From: a virus
Strand: one strand, 5' to 3'
DNA: 21,599 nucleotides
Virus record (IMG/VR): IMGVR_UViG_3300031785_000065
Coordinates: 1-21,599 of that record
Within the stretch, counting starts at the first letter, position 1. Each line of letters opens with the position of its first letter. The position numbers were made by a program, and so were the translations under genes. The notes under the pieces are model-generated. The model did not search any database. It was not told the DNA's origin and saw only the letters and a list, made by a program, of their open reading frames with translations. Of the stretch, positions 1-8,665 are shown in pieces.

Positions 1-905
1 CCTTGACCGTAGATGTTTCCCGTATCTTTGTACGTATCAATGCTAAACGCTTTGGCTTCCTCGAACGAACCGCTTGTTTCCACCGGTAGGTTAAGCATTA
101 TTTGACCGCCTTCCGACGTCGAATCTTGATTGTATACGGCAACGCCCGTAGTTTTAACCAATCCTACGTCTTGCGTACCGCTTGTGGCCGGAACGGCGTA
201 ACCGCGTTGTACGACTACGATGTTGGAAGTGTTGGGCGGAACTCCTGAAAAGGTAATGGTATTGGCGTCTGCGTTTATCGCGTAAGCGGCGGTAGGCTCC
301 TGTAACACGCCGTCGATGGCTACTTCGTACATGTTGTCGCTACTTAGCGTAATACCCGGACTAAAAGTAAAAGCGGCGTTAACGCCGTCTCCGGTAAACG
401 TGTATTTAGCGGACTCGGTGGAAGATCCCGTTACCTTATTGCTTATCTGGGTATCGACGTAGTTCTTGGTCCCGGCGTCTTGAACGCCCGTAGGATCGGC
501 TACGTTGGTTATGCGTAGGCTTTTGGCGTCCCACTCCGTCCCCGCCACTTCCTTTTGAAGCGACAGTTGGTTGAGTTCGCCTATTTCCTCATTCAAGTAG
601 AGGTTGTGCAGGTACGACCTGTCGAGGGAAGACTCGGTCAATACGGAACCGTTTACGAAGTCCACCAACGGGTTGTCGGAGTCGGCGTTGGAATCACGCC
701 TTACTCGTACCTTTTGACCCACCGTAGCGCCGCTCGTAAGCACGACTTTGACGGCTGGTGAGGTGACTATCGTGTAGTCGGTGGTAAGGGTTTTCTTGAC
801 GCCGTCTATCTCGACAACGACGTGCGAATCTTCAAGGTACGGAAACGAGAACGCGAAATCCGTCTGCGCAGCCGTTGCGGTAAAGTCGACGTATGTATTA
901 GCCAT
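1..905 (-). CDS. Tail fiber protein, T7 gp17-like (partial, C-terminus beyond window edge)
   Basis: I translated this frame directly from the complement. It opens at 905 with MANTYVDFTATAAQTDFAFS and stays open for 301 codons to the left edge, so the receptor-binding C-terminus is missing. Residues 1-110 look like the T7 tail fiber N-terminal domain that anchors the fiber to the tail: a short beta unit with FPYLEDSHVVVEIDGV, then VRVRRDSNADSDNPLVDFVN and a helical segment (DRSYLHNLYLNEEI). A typical fiber connector follows (SLRITNVADPTGVQDAGTKN, about 129-148). Residues about 168-235 look like a second copy of the first beta unit. The gene follows the gp16-like gene with a 20-base gap, as gp17 follows gp16 in T7. 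The leader has no clear Shine-Dalgarno sequence. Family assignment is firm; host range cannot be read from the part present. Confidence 0.9.
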   Translation of the reverse strand, partial: MANTYVDFTATAAQTDFAFSFPYLEDSHVVVEIDGVKKTLTTDYTIVTSPAVKVVLTSGATVGQKVRVRRDSNADSDNPLVDFVNGSVLTESSLDRSYLHNLYLNEEIGELNQLSLQKEVAGTEWDAKSLRITNVADPTGVQDAGTKNYVDTQISNKVTGSSTESAKYTFTGDGVNAAFTFSPGITLSSDNMYEVAIDGVLQEPTAAYAINADANTITFSGVPPNTSNIVVVQRGYAVPATSGTQDVGLVKTTGVAVYNQDSTSEGGQIMLNLPVETSGSFEEAKAFSIDTYKDTGNIYGQ

Positions 906-925
906 GATGTGTTTCTACTTGTTAG

Positions 926-3900
926 TTATTGTTGAAGGAGTGATAGGACGTCCGTGAAATCGGCTCCCATACGAAATTGTTTCTTAGCTCGCGTGACTTG
1001 ATCGTAGTAACCCGACAGTTCAGGGAACTCTCTCATAGTGTCGTCTAACGCTTCAGACCTATACTTGGTAAGAATGCTGTTTATCTTTTGAATACGAGGA
1101 CTAGGAAAGCCGGGTTCCGACGTAGCTGAAAGCTTTTGATAAGCTCTGGAACGAATAAGACGCTCAAGAGATTGACGAAGAGTACGACCGCCTATGCGTA
1201 TTGTCTTCAGTTTTTCCAAGCGTCTGTCGTGAGCGGTTTGACCGCTGTCGTTCTCAAAAGCCAACAAATCGATAAGGTTGTGATACGTCGAGGGAGGTTC
1301 GCGGAACGCATGGTTCAAGCTAGCCATCTCGTTTAGTATGACGTCGTTCTTTTCAGTACTTGTGGCAATCGGGTTAATAGCGCCTATGAGCGGCAGGTTC
1401 TCAACCATTATCTCTTCACCCAACAAATTACGCTTAGGGTCGAGATTATCTCGTCCACTCGGTATTTTGTTTAACAAGGCGTCAGCTAACGTACGTACTT
1501 CACGCGACTCCTGGTCGCCTGTTCCGTATTGTATCTGATTGAGAAAACCGCTGTAAGGAAGCATGGACGAACCAAAGTTACGAAGTAAGCGGTCGCCGTA
1601 TCGTTCCGGGTTACTCGCGGCTTCCGTAAACATCTGAAGACCCGCTAAGTACGATTTGTTCGTTACGTTGCGAGTAAAGGTTACGGCAACAGCCGAAAAT
1701 ACTTGGTCGATAGCGCTGTCGTTAAATCCTTTTGGTGACTTTATGCCTGTCTCAACGAGGTCGGCCATAACGCCTAACAACGTGCCGAACGGGTCGAGAC
1801 GTTGGTAACTGTAGTATTTACCGTCTATCTTAAAACTGTATGGTTGCCATCCTGTAGCTTGTAACGCTTTCTTCTGCTTATGATCCTTCGGACCGCCACC
1901 TGTAAGAAACTCACGATTGTTTAAAGCCAAGTCCAACAGCACGGCTCCGGCGATTGCGGAAGTTGCCATCTTACCCCGCGCTTGCGCTTTCAGAATAGGG
2001 TCGCTTCCTTTGTGGTCTTTCCATAGCTTTTTTACTTCCGTCGGAAGCATAAGAACACCAGGTGTCCGTTCGAAAGCGAACTTCAACAAGTTGGTAGGAG
2101 TACGAACAAACGGCAGAATAAACCCGACTAAATTATGCTTTTGAGAGAGGTTTTGAATCCCTCTTGCCAACGTTCCTTCTTCCAATTCCTTGGTGAACGT
2201 CATGTACCTAGCTTCGTCTACGGCGTAGTTAGCTAATCCGGAAGCGTCCTCGTTGAACTTTTCGTTCTTGTAGTTGATTATGAAGTCCGCTTTTTCTTGG
2301 CCTTTCAGTCCTTGGCCATCAGCTATTTCCGTACCTTCTCGTATCAACGACTCTTCGGACATGTAGCGTCCGCTATCGGTAACGATGCTTTCTAGCCCCT
2401 TCTCGATGTGTTCAGCGAGTTTGTAAGGATCTTGAATGCCTTGTCCCAATCCGTCCATAGCCAGCTTTAAGCGAGCGGAACGGCGGTAGTGCAGTTGTTT
2501 AAAGAACTCATCGGTCGTCATCAACAGACGCGAAGGAATGCGGATGAACTCACCCGCCCAGTTAAGAGTACCGTGCAGACGCTGTCCTTCCTTCACACCG
2601 AAAGCTTCAGCCGTTATAGCATTTTGCGGTCCTTCTCCAAACGCTCTGGCGTCGGGATCAAGGGTGTTCTCAGCGGTCTTTAAAGTGTTTCTGGCGAACT
2701 TGAACGCTTCCTTGTACATCGTCATGTCCGCCCATGAAGCGAACGCTTGCTTGGTTACTTCCAGGTTACCCGACAGAACACCGCCTACGGCAGTCTCAAG
2801 GGTACTCCAAACACCTGCTAAAGCGTTGCCCATCACGTTGACTACCTGTGTACGAGGACCACTCAAGATGCTGTTGATCCAATATTCGCGAGGCATGTCC
2901 AACAAACGGCTTCCTTGGGTCTTACGAGCGAGTCCCATGATACCGTTCAAGCTACCTTGCAGGTCGTTCGGATCAACGGTTTCGTCGATAATCTTCATTA
3001 TCTTGTCGGGGTCCATGCCACCGTTCTCGTTAATGAAGTTCTTGCGGATGCCTTCGCTCGTCATGTCGGCTTCGTTCAAACCGATCTTACGACTAGGTTC
3101 TTTGTTTCTACGTACGCCTAAAGCCAGCGAAGACTCGCGACCTAACCGCCAGTAGTAGTTGGAGAACTCGACAAGCTCTTGTAAAGTGTTCTTTAACTCA
3201 GCAACAGCGACGGTTCCTCCGCCTGATTGGCGATACTTGTCACCGGCTGTCATCAAGTTACGGACGAGACCCTCGCCTATCCGCTTGTAAACGGTTGCTT
3301 CAAGACGTACTTGTCGCTGGTTCTCTATGGTGTTCTCCATTCCTTTGAAGCGGTCGGTTATGACGTTGTCTCCAAAGTCCGTTGGAAGTCCTTCAGCCGC
3401 TTCTTGGTCGAGCTTTGCCATCGTTGCAGGGTCTTTCGTTACCTCTGCTCTAAGAGCCGCTGTTAACGAGTGAATGCCATCTGTGGTCTCCATACGAGGA
3501 GGAACGACTTCAGCGCCCTTAACGACCGCTTCAGAAAACTCCTTATGCTTGGGGTCGATGTCGCCAAGGTCTCCACGAACGGCTCCAAAAGTGCCTGGTT
3601 TACCTTTAACTACTCCTTTGGGACGCCCTTCGGATATAATATCCATACCGCTTCTCAAGGTCTGTTCAAGTAAAGTACCGTCGACGTCCTTCCCTAAAAT
3701 AGTTGCGACCAAAGAAACGAAACGATCCCATAAAGTCTTTTGTTTGCCTTTGATCTTTATACCGGCTAAAGCGCGTTGAAACGCTTCGTTTGTTAAACCG
3801 TGAGCAACAAACTCATCTATATTACTTAAAGCGTAGGAAAAACCAGGTTCCCCTTTTAAAGCTTGGTTCGCTTTGTTAAACGCCACCAATATGGATTTAT

Positions 3901-5572
3901 ACGCTCCTTTAGCTTTAGTTAGGTCGTCTAAGTTACTTAGATTCTTTCTTATCTTGAGAGCGGTAGCTGCGTGGACCATTTCGTGAAGAACTGTTTCTTC
4001 GTTGTCGCCTCCCCTAAACAAAGTAATGGCGTCCTCACCTTCGTCGTATATCCCTTTAAAACCTTGTTCGTTTACTTTGCCTTCGGTGCGGACAGACACA
4101 GCGCGGTCACCTTCATCACGCATTGCTTTATTCAATTGTGCTGCAAGCTTGCGTGTAGACTCTACAAAAGCGTTTTCAGCTAAGGAATCCAGAGCGTCTC
4201 CTACCGTAGTGCCTTGCGTGATAAGCGTTTGCGTCTTGTTGTCGGTAGGAGTACGGCCCATACCGGCTCTTGAGACCTCTAAGGCGTCTCTACCCGCCCC
4301 TCGCGTCATCGTGCCATCTTCCAACGCTGCTCTGAAACCTTCTAAGCGTTCTCTCAGTCCTTCTATCCTACGGTCTATGTCGTCTATCTGATTAAAGACC
4401 TCCTTGTTTTCTTGTCGATGTTGCTCTACCCATTTCTTGCGGTCTTTAGATTTCATCAACTCGCGTAGCTTCTCTACACCTTGATCGCTGTAGTCATTGA
4501 TAGGCAGTTCGTTTAAGACTACGTCGTTTTTTGCCGCTATACTAAATTGTTCAGAACGTAATTCTTGAATCTGCTGTTGAATGTCCGCTTGTTCCTTACT
4601 CAACCCTTCTTCAGCGAAATCAAGGCGAGCGCCAAAAGCGTTTCCTCTAAACCCTTCGTTCGTGAGTTTAGTCGCCGCTCCTTTTAACGGGGGAGATATT
4701 TCAAAGTCGTCGTAGATGTTAGGATTGCGTATAAACTCGTTAACCGCTTGCGAAGGATAATCGAAACCTAACCAATCGTCTTTAGCTAACGCTCGTAAGA
4801 AGTTTCTGTATTTAGGTTTAAACTCTCCAAGCGCGGACATTACTTCGTCCCCATCCGCTTCTTCGTCTAAAACTCTGTACCATTCGTCGATGATCTCGTT
4901 GTCGAAAACGTCTAGTAATTCCGGTCCTCTAGCACCGTGTACCGACGCCATGTCGCCCATCTCCAGATCCATAGCGGAGTATACGGAGTCGGGATCGGCG
5001 TTTTCCGCCCGTGCTTGTCGTCCCTTCTTCATCGCCTTCAAGCCTTTGATGAACCCGAAAGCGACCGCTTCCAAACCTAGACCCTCAAGCACGTTTTTCA
5101 GGCGTCCTTCGATCTCGCCTTCTTCGTCGTCGTGGGAGAGGAACTGAGTAACAGGGTTCTGTAGTTCGGGAACGGATTCAATGAGGTTGGACAGTCGAGC
5201 TTCCTGACCGTTGAACATCGTGAAGTCGGTTACGGCTCCGGCAATAGCTCCACGCGATACCGTACCGCTTAAAGCTTTCTGAGTAAGACTACCCGCTTTA
5301 GCTAAGTTACCGGCGCGTCCAGCCCACCCGAAGATAGGAACGAAACCGGTAACGAATTGAGTTATGCCTTCAACCGCCCCACCGGCTACCGTCTTGGACT
5401 TTCCTAAGAACTTTGTATCGTAGTCAGGTAACGCATCAAAGGTTAAGTAGTCAGCTAAATTGTAAACGCCTTGTACAGCGCCTTCTATGCCCCTGAACGG
5501 AGCCGCTAACAAATCAAAGAAAGTACTGTCGTCCTCTTCTTGTTGGTCGATGGGAAGTTGTTGATTGGCCAT
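926..5572 (-). CDS. Internal virion protein D, T7 gp16-like, with HExxH metallopeptidase motif
   Basis: At 1548 aa this is the largest gene here, and it lies between the gp15-like and fiber genes, the gp16 position. T7 gp16 (about 1318 aa) is ejected with gp14 and gp15 to form a channel across the cell envelope. The N-terminus has Gly/Ala-rich hydrophobic stretches (about residues 20-110, e.g. FVTGFVPIFGWAGRAG). A coiled region lies around 330-430. A zincin motif HEMVH is at H530-E531-H534, with a possible third ligand E587 in NIDEFVAHGLTNEAF. Further hydrophobic stretches occur near residues 895-920 (YWINSILSGPRTQVVNVMG), 1155 (VGFILPFVRTPTNLLKF) and 1210. I do not recognise the lytic transglycosylase domain found at the T7 gp16 N-terminus. 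The start overlaps the preceding stop as TAATG at 5572. The gp16 role is inferred from size and order; protease activity is inferred from the motif. Confidence 0.88.
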   Translation of the reverse strand: MANQQLPIDQQEEDDSTFFDLLAAPFRGIEGAVQGVYNLADYLTFDALPDYDTKFLGKSKTVAGGAVEGITQFVTGFVPIFGWAGRAGNLAKAGSLTQKALSGTVSRGAIAGAVTDFTMFNGQEARLSNLIESVPELQNPVTQFLSHDDEEGEIEGRLKNVLEGLGLEAVAFGFIKGLKAMKKGRQARAENADPDSVYSAMDLEMGDMASVHGARGPELLDVFDNEIIDEWYRVLDEEADGDEVMSALGEFKPKYRNFLRALAKDDWLGFDYPSQAVNEFIRNPNIYDDFEISPPLKGAATKLTNEGFRGNAFGARLDFAEEGLSKEQADIQQQIQELRSEQFSIAAKNDVVLNELPINDYSDQGVEKLRELMKSKDRKKWVEQHRQENKEVFNQIDDIDRRIEGLRERLEGFRAALEDGTMTRGAGRDALEVSRAGMGRTPTDNKTQTLITQGTTVGDALDSLAENAFVESTRKLAAQLNKAMRDEGDRAVSVRTEGKVNEQGFKGIYDEGEDAITLFRGGDNEETVLHEMVHAATALKIRKNLSNLDDLTKAKGAYKSILVAFNKANQALKGEPGFSYALSNIDEFVAHGLTNEAFQRALAGIKIKGKQKTLWDRFVSLVATILGKDVDGTLLEQTLRSGMDIISEGRPKGVVKGKPGTFGAVRGDLGDIDPKHKEFSEAVVKGAEVVPPRMETTDGIHSLTAALRAEVTKDPATMAKLDQEAAEGLPTDFGDNVITDRFKGMENTIENQRQVRLEATVYKRIGEGLVRNLMTAGDKYRQSGGGTVAVAELKNTLQELVEFSNYYWRLGRESSLALGVRRNKEPSRKIGLNEADMTSEGIRKNFINENGGMDPDKIMKIIDETVDPNDLQGSLNGIMGLARKTQGSRLLDMPREYWINSILSGPRTQVVNVMGNALAGVWSTLETAVGGVLSGNLEVTKQAFASWADMTMYKEAFKFARNTLKTAENTLDPDARAFGEGPQNAITAEAFGVKEGQRLHGTLNWAGEFIRIPSRLLMTTDEFFKQLHYRRSARLKLAMDGLGQGIQDPYKLAEHIEKGLESIVTDSGRYMSEESLIREGTEIADGQGLKGQEKADFIINYKNEKFNEDASGLANYAVDEARYMTFTKELEEGTLARGIQNLSQKHNLVGFILPFVRTPTNLLKFAFERTPGVLMLPTEVKKLWKDHKGSDPILKAQARGKMATSAIAGAVLLDLALNNREFLTGGGPKDHKQKKALQATGWQPYSFKIDGKYYSYQRLDPFGTLLGVMADLVETGIKSPKGFNDSAIDQVFSAVAVTFTRNVTNKSYLAGLQMFTEAASNPERYGDRLLRNFGSSMLPYSGFLNQIQYGTGDQESREVRTLADALLNKIPSGRDNLDPKRNLLGEEIMVENLPLIGAINPIATSTEKNDVILNEMASLNHAFREPPSTYHNLIDLLAFENDSGQTAHDRRLEKLKTIRIGGRTLRQSLERLIRSRAYQKLSATSEPGFPSPRIQKINSILTKYRSEALDDTMREFPELSGYYDQVTRAKKQFRMGADFTDVLSLLQQ

Positions 5573-7653
5573 TATTTAATATTGTTTAAAAAGACATGTA
5601 GTTTACGTTGCTTACGGACGAACGTTAAAGCATCGCCCTTGTAACCTATTAACCTAATTACGTTCTTAATGTCTGCCGGTACTTTAGCCGGGTCGCTGAT
5701 ATTGGCTGCGGAATTAACTTGAGAAACGGTCAGCAACACGGTGCTTGTCGGTTCTATTTTCTTAGGGTCGAATTTAAAACCGTCCCGTGTTACACCATTC
5801 TTTAAAGCGTTAGGTAAAGTGAACACATCAGACAAACGCGCTAACTCAAAGTAATTTTCCGTCGCTTCTTTGCGTTGTTGAGGTGTGTAAGGAACACGTT
5901 CGAACTTAAGACCCGTCCAATCGGCTGTAGGCATTACTCTTCCAGAGTTGGGAGCGGCTATTCCCGAAAAATGTCTTAAAGTAGGACCGATGTTCTTACG
6001 TATGTAATTTAAAGCTTTCTTACGTTCCTCGACAGGCGTCTTTTTATTGCTCAACACGCTACGGTTTTGTTGTACGTTTTTAACTATGTCTTCAGGGTCG
6101 TCTCCCCAGATGGAAGCGGTAACAGCTTCGGTGTCTGGCGTCGTTGCTGTTACTCTCCTTGCTTCAGCGTCCGCGTCTTTTTCCTTCTCCGCTGTCTCGT
6201 TTAATTTAAATATACGGTTTTCCAGTATAGGACGTTCCTTATCTATGAGTTCCCGTATAAAGTTGTCTAGCTCAGTACCGGCCGCGTCAGGGTTTTGTGT
6301 TTGTCCTGTGCGTACCATTTCTTGAAGCTTATCGTTAACTGCCGCGTTCATTTTACGGGCAGACTCTAATTGCAGACTAAGGAATCTAGGATCTTTACGC
6401 AGTTCAGGCGTCTCTATTGTTGAACCTTCAGCGGTCTGTTTAACGATGTTAAAAACGTTTCCTACTAAATTACTCTTTTGTCTTACTTTAGACTTAGCGT
6501 ATTCGTCTATGTCTACGTCTCCTTTTACAGCGCTTTCAGCATTCTTTTGAGCTTGAGCGGCGTAGATAGGGTCGGCGTCTCCGGCTACTGTCTCTTGAAA
6601 ACCTTTTAGCAGTACGTTGACGTCGTTGTACATCTGTCCGTCGTACTCAGCTTCACCGGTGTTTTGAATGGCGTTTAAGGCTAGGATGAACTCAGAATCA
6701 GTCGCTTCCAAACGTTCCAATCTGTTGACTCTATCAGCTTTGTCTTCCTGTTCCGCAACGTCGTCGATGAGTTGTTCTAACTCGATAGCGTGGGCTTCGT
6801 GTTTACCGTATAGGGTGTTTCCTACCTTTATGTTCGTCTTAGCCCAATTCAAGAATGCTCTAGCTTTTAACTCGTCAACGCGAGCTAGGCTTTTAACAAC
6901 CGATGAAATAGCCGCCCGTTGCTGGGTTGGAGCGAAACCGTTCATGTCTTGCCACGTGTTTTTAAGGCGCTCCATGTCTAGGTCGTATTGAGCGGAATCT
7001 AAATGGTCTACGTTCTTAGCTTCTCTAACGAACTCGTTAACGGTTTGTACGCCTATCTCAACACGCGCTTGTCTCGCTTTCTCTCCGTCGAATTGAGCGG
7101 CAAGTCGGGTGATCGTCGGGTTAAGCGCTTCTTGAAACCCTTCGTTTTGAAACTGACCTTGTAGACCGGGGTTATTCTCGATGAACTCAGCCATCTCTTC
7201 GTTGACTATGTCCGCCGTGTTTTTGTCGTCGTCTCCCTCTATCGGGTTTCTTAAACGACCGTCGGCGGCTATAAGTTGATTATAGAACACGTCGTGAGCG
7301 GCTTTACCTAGCGCCCGTTTCTTACGTTTCCAGTTAAGAGGAGACCCAAGGAACGGTATGTTGCCTTTGCGTACTTCCCTGTCGAGAGTTGCCTCGGACT
7401 GTGATAGTTTCTTCTTTAAGTCTTCCGGGCTTAACCGCTTCAAGTCGTCTTCGTACATTTCAGCGTCAATCTCTTGTATCGCTCCGTAATCCCTAAGAAT
7501 CGGGTTAACCTGCGACAAAGCGTCCGCCAAATCCATCAGCTTGTTGCGTCCCGCCTGTTGCGTTTGAACGCGGTACTGACCTCCGGCGTTAACGACCGCT
7601 TGCAACTTCGGTGCAGATCCTACGCCTTGTACTTGTACTCTTCCGTTAGCCAT
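5572..7653 (-). CDS. Internal virion protein C, T7 gp15-like
   Basis: This 693-aa protein lies between the gp14-like and gp16-like genes, and its length is close to T7 gp15 (747 aa). In T7, gp15 is part of the internal core and the trans-periplasmic ejection tube. The sequence is mainly charged and helical: few hydrophobic runs, many Glu/Lys/Gln heptad-like stretches, no signal peptide and no obvious membrane segment. The N-terminus is MANGRVQVQGVGSAPKLQAV. Both junctions are TAATG: the start at 7653 shares a base with the gp14-like stop, and its own stop shares base 5572 with the gp16-like start, so translation is probably coupled. No catalytic motif was recognised. The assignment depends mostly on position, length and composition, which are diagnostic in T7-like phages. 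Confidence 0.85.
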   Translation of the reverse strand: MANGRVQVQGVGSAPKLQAVVNAGGQYRVQTQQAGRNKLMDLADALSQVNPILRDYGAIQEIDAEMYEDDLKRLSPEDLKKKLSQSEATLDREVRKGNIPFLGSPLNWKRKKRALGKAAHDVFYNQLIAADGRLRNPIEGDDDKNTADIVNEEMAEFIENNPGLQGQFQNEGFQEALNPTITRLAAQFDGEKARQARVEIGVQTVNEFVREAKNVDHLDSAQYDLDMERLKNTWQDMNGFAPTQQRAAISSVVKSLARVDELKARAFLNWAKTNIKVGNTLYGKHEAHAIELEQLIDDVAEQEDKADRVNRLERLEATDSEFILALNAIQNTGEAEYDGQMYNDVNVLLKGFQETVAGDADPIYAAQAQKNAESAVKGDVDIDEYAKSKVRQKSNLVGNVFNIVKQTAEGSTIETPELRKDPRFLSLQLESARKMNAAVNDKLQEMVRTGQTQNPDAAGTELDNFIRELIDKERPILENRIFKLNETAEKEKDADAEARRVTATTPDTEAVTASIWGDDPEDIVKNVQQNRSVLSNKKTPVEERKKALNYIRKNIGPTLRHFSGIAAPNSGRVMPTADWTGLKFERVPYTPQQRKEATENYFELARLSDVFTLPNALKNGVTRDGFKFDPKKIEPTSTVLLTVSQVNSAANISDPAKVPADIKNVIRLIGYKGDALTFVRKQRKLHVFLNNIK

Positions 7654-8195
7654 TATGAATTCATTTGTTTGATTTCCATACCCGTCCGATAACCGCTCAC
7701 AGCGCTTTGAGCCGCGCTTTGAGCCGCGCTTAGTCCCGCCGTCAGGAAGCTGGGTCGGTTGATTGGTCGGTTGATTCCTATCTGATTCATTCGGGTACGG
7801 TATCCGGCATCCGTCAAAGCGAGTCCGGTGTTAACGTTCTGAAGTTCTTGTTGTCGGGTAAGAGCGACGCGATAGTCCGCTTCCTGCCTCGTATAGTCGT
7901 CTAGAAGGGCATCCACGGATGCTCCGCTTACTCCTGCCTCACCTGCCGACACTCCGGCGCGAGACAACGCTTCTCGGCTCTTTATGGCTATGTCTCCCAA
8001 TTCCTTGTTCATCGCCTCTTGCTCCTGGGCTTGTCTCATACGCAACGCCGACTGCTCTTGAATGAACCGTTGACGCTCCGCTTCCGCCGCTTGAGCTTGG
8101 TAACGCTGTTGTTGCCTCGCTTGTTGGCGTTGACCGGCAAATTGCACACCCGCTTGTAAACCGCCTACGACCGCTAAAGCTGCTGGATTACACAT
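7653..8195 (-). CDS. Internal virion protein B, T7 gp14-like
   Basis: A 180-aa protein (T7 gp14 is 196 aa) in the gp13-gp14-gp15 order. T7 gp14 is ejected first and forms the outer-membrane part of the DNA channel. The N-terminus is short and hydrophobic (MCNPAALAVVGGLQAGVQFA). A Gln/Glu/Arg-rich segment likely to be a coiled coil follows (about 22-75). After it comes a Gly/Ser/Ala stretch with GVSGASVDALLDDYTRQEAD, which resembles other phage gp14-type proteins. The C-terminus is Ala/Gly/Ser-rich and contains two short amino-acid duplications (INRP twice, AAQS twice) that are direct 12-base DNA duplications. The start at 8195 has only a weak purine stretch upstream. The gene begins 2 bases after the gp13-like stop. 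Confidence 0.87.
   Translation of the reverse strand: MCNPAALAVVGGLQAGVQFAGQRQQARQQQRYQAQAAEAERQRFIQEQSALRMRQAQEQEAMNKELGDIAIKSREALSRAGVSAGEAGVSGASVDALLDDYTRQEADYRVALTRQQELQNVNTGLALTDAGYRTRMNQIGINRPINRPSFLTAGLSAAQSAAQSAVSGYRTGMEIKQMNS
7702..7731. repeat. 12-base tandem repeat, about 2.5 copies
   Basis: On the plus strand the unit gcgctttgagcc occurs at 7702-7713 and 7714-7725 and is followed by a half copy, gcgctt. On the minus strand this encodes the SAAQSAAQSA stretch near the C-terminus of the gp14-like protein. Twelve bases keep the reading frame. It was read directly from the sequence. Confidence 0.9.
7753..7776. repeat. 12-base perfect tandem duplication
   Basis: The unit ggtcggttgatt occurs twice, at 7753-7764 and 7765-7776, with no mismatch. 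It encodes the INRPINRP stretch of the gp14-like protein. It lies 21 bases from another, unrelated 12-base tandem repeat in the same gene. Confidence 0.9.
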
Positions 8196-8197
8196 AG

Positions 8198-8665
8198 TTA
8201 TTTATTCTTTCGATTAATGGTGAAGCGTCGGAAGTCCGACCCGTGGGATTCACCGAACTCGGCTCCCAACCAGGTCAACCATCTGACTGATAATTTGTTG
8301 TTCATACTGACGATGTTAGTTAGACGTTCGTAACCGTCCATCAAATCGTCTAGGTACTCTTTAGAATGTTTTACAAAGGTCTTTTTTATGGTCGGCATAA
8401 GATCCGTACCTAACAACCAAGCGCACCCCGTATCCGGGTCTTCCGTCGGACACACGCCAAAGCTCGCTATGAGCCTGTAATCGCGCGTCTTGATCGAATA
8501 GCACTTGTCCGACAGGTGAAACGATTGTTCGCACGCCACTCGCGGATGCACGCCTAGACCGATGCATTCAAGCATATCCTCGACCCGCATGTTCTCGTAA
8601 AGAGCCGGACCATCGAAACCGATGATCGCTTTGGATACGTGGCAGTCGTCGAATCTACGATCCAT
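8198..8665 (-). CDS. Internal virion protein A, T7 gp13-like (DUF2833 type)
   Basis: A 155-aa protein between the nozzle and gp14-like genes, the position of T7 gp13 (138 aa), a minor protein needed for assembly of the internal proteins. The central part (VACEQSFHLSDKCYSIKTRD, then LIASFGVCPTEDPDTGCAWL and LLGTDLMPTIKKTF) has the layout I associate with the DUF2833 family. That family looks like an acetyltransferase-type fold: a beta hairpin with a Gly turn (FGVCP), a WLLGTD strand, then helices and the C-terminal WLTWLGAEFGE. No acetyltransferase activity is known for the family. The gene overlaps the end of the gp12-like gene by 11 bases. The protein has five Cys residues, many for its size. 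Confidence in the family is good; the biochemical role is unknown. Confidence 0.85.
   Translation of the reverse strand: MDRRFDDCHVSKAIIGFDGPALYENMRVEDMLECIGLGVHPRVACEQSFHLSDKCYSIKTRDYRLIASFGVCPTEDPDTGCAWLLGTDLMPTIKKTFVKHSKEYLDDLMDGYERLTNIVSMNNKLSVRWLTWLGAEFGESHGSDFRRFTINRKNK

Noticed and set aside
2538-3155. Plus-strand open frame of 205 codons
   Set aside because: It lies wholly inside the gp16-like gene on the opposite strand and shows low-complexity, Ser/Pro/Arg-rich sequence without domain features. All other genes are on the minus strand.
926-5572. Lytic transglycosylase domain expected at the N-terminus of the gp16-like protein
   Set aside because: No SLT-like pattern with a catalytic Glu was recognised in the first 200 residues; the sequence is hydrophobic and Gly/Ala-rich. 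I therefore did not annotate it.
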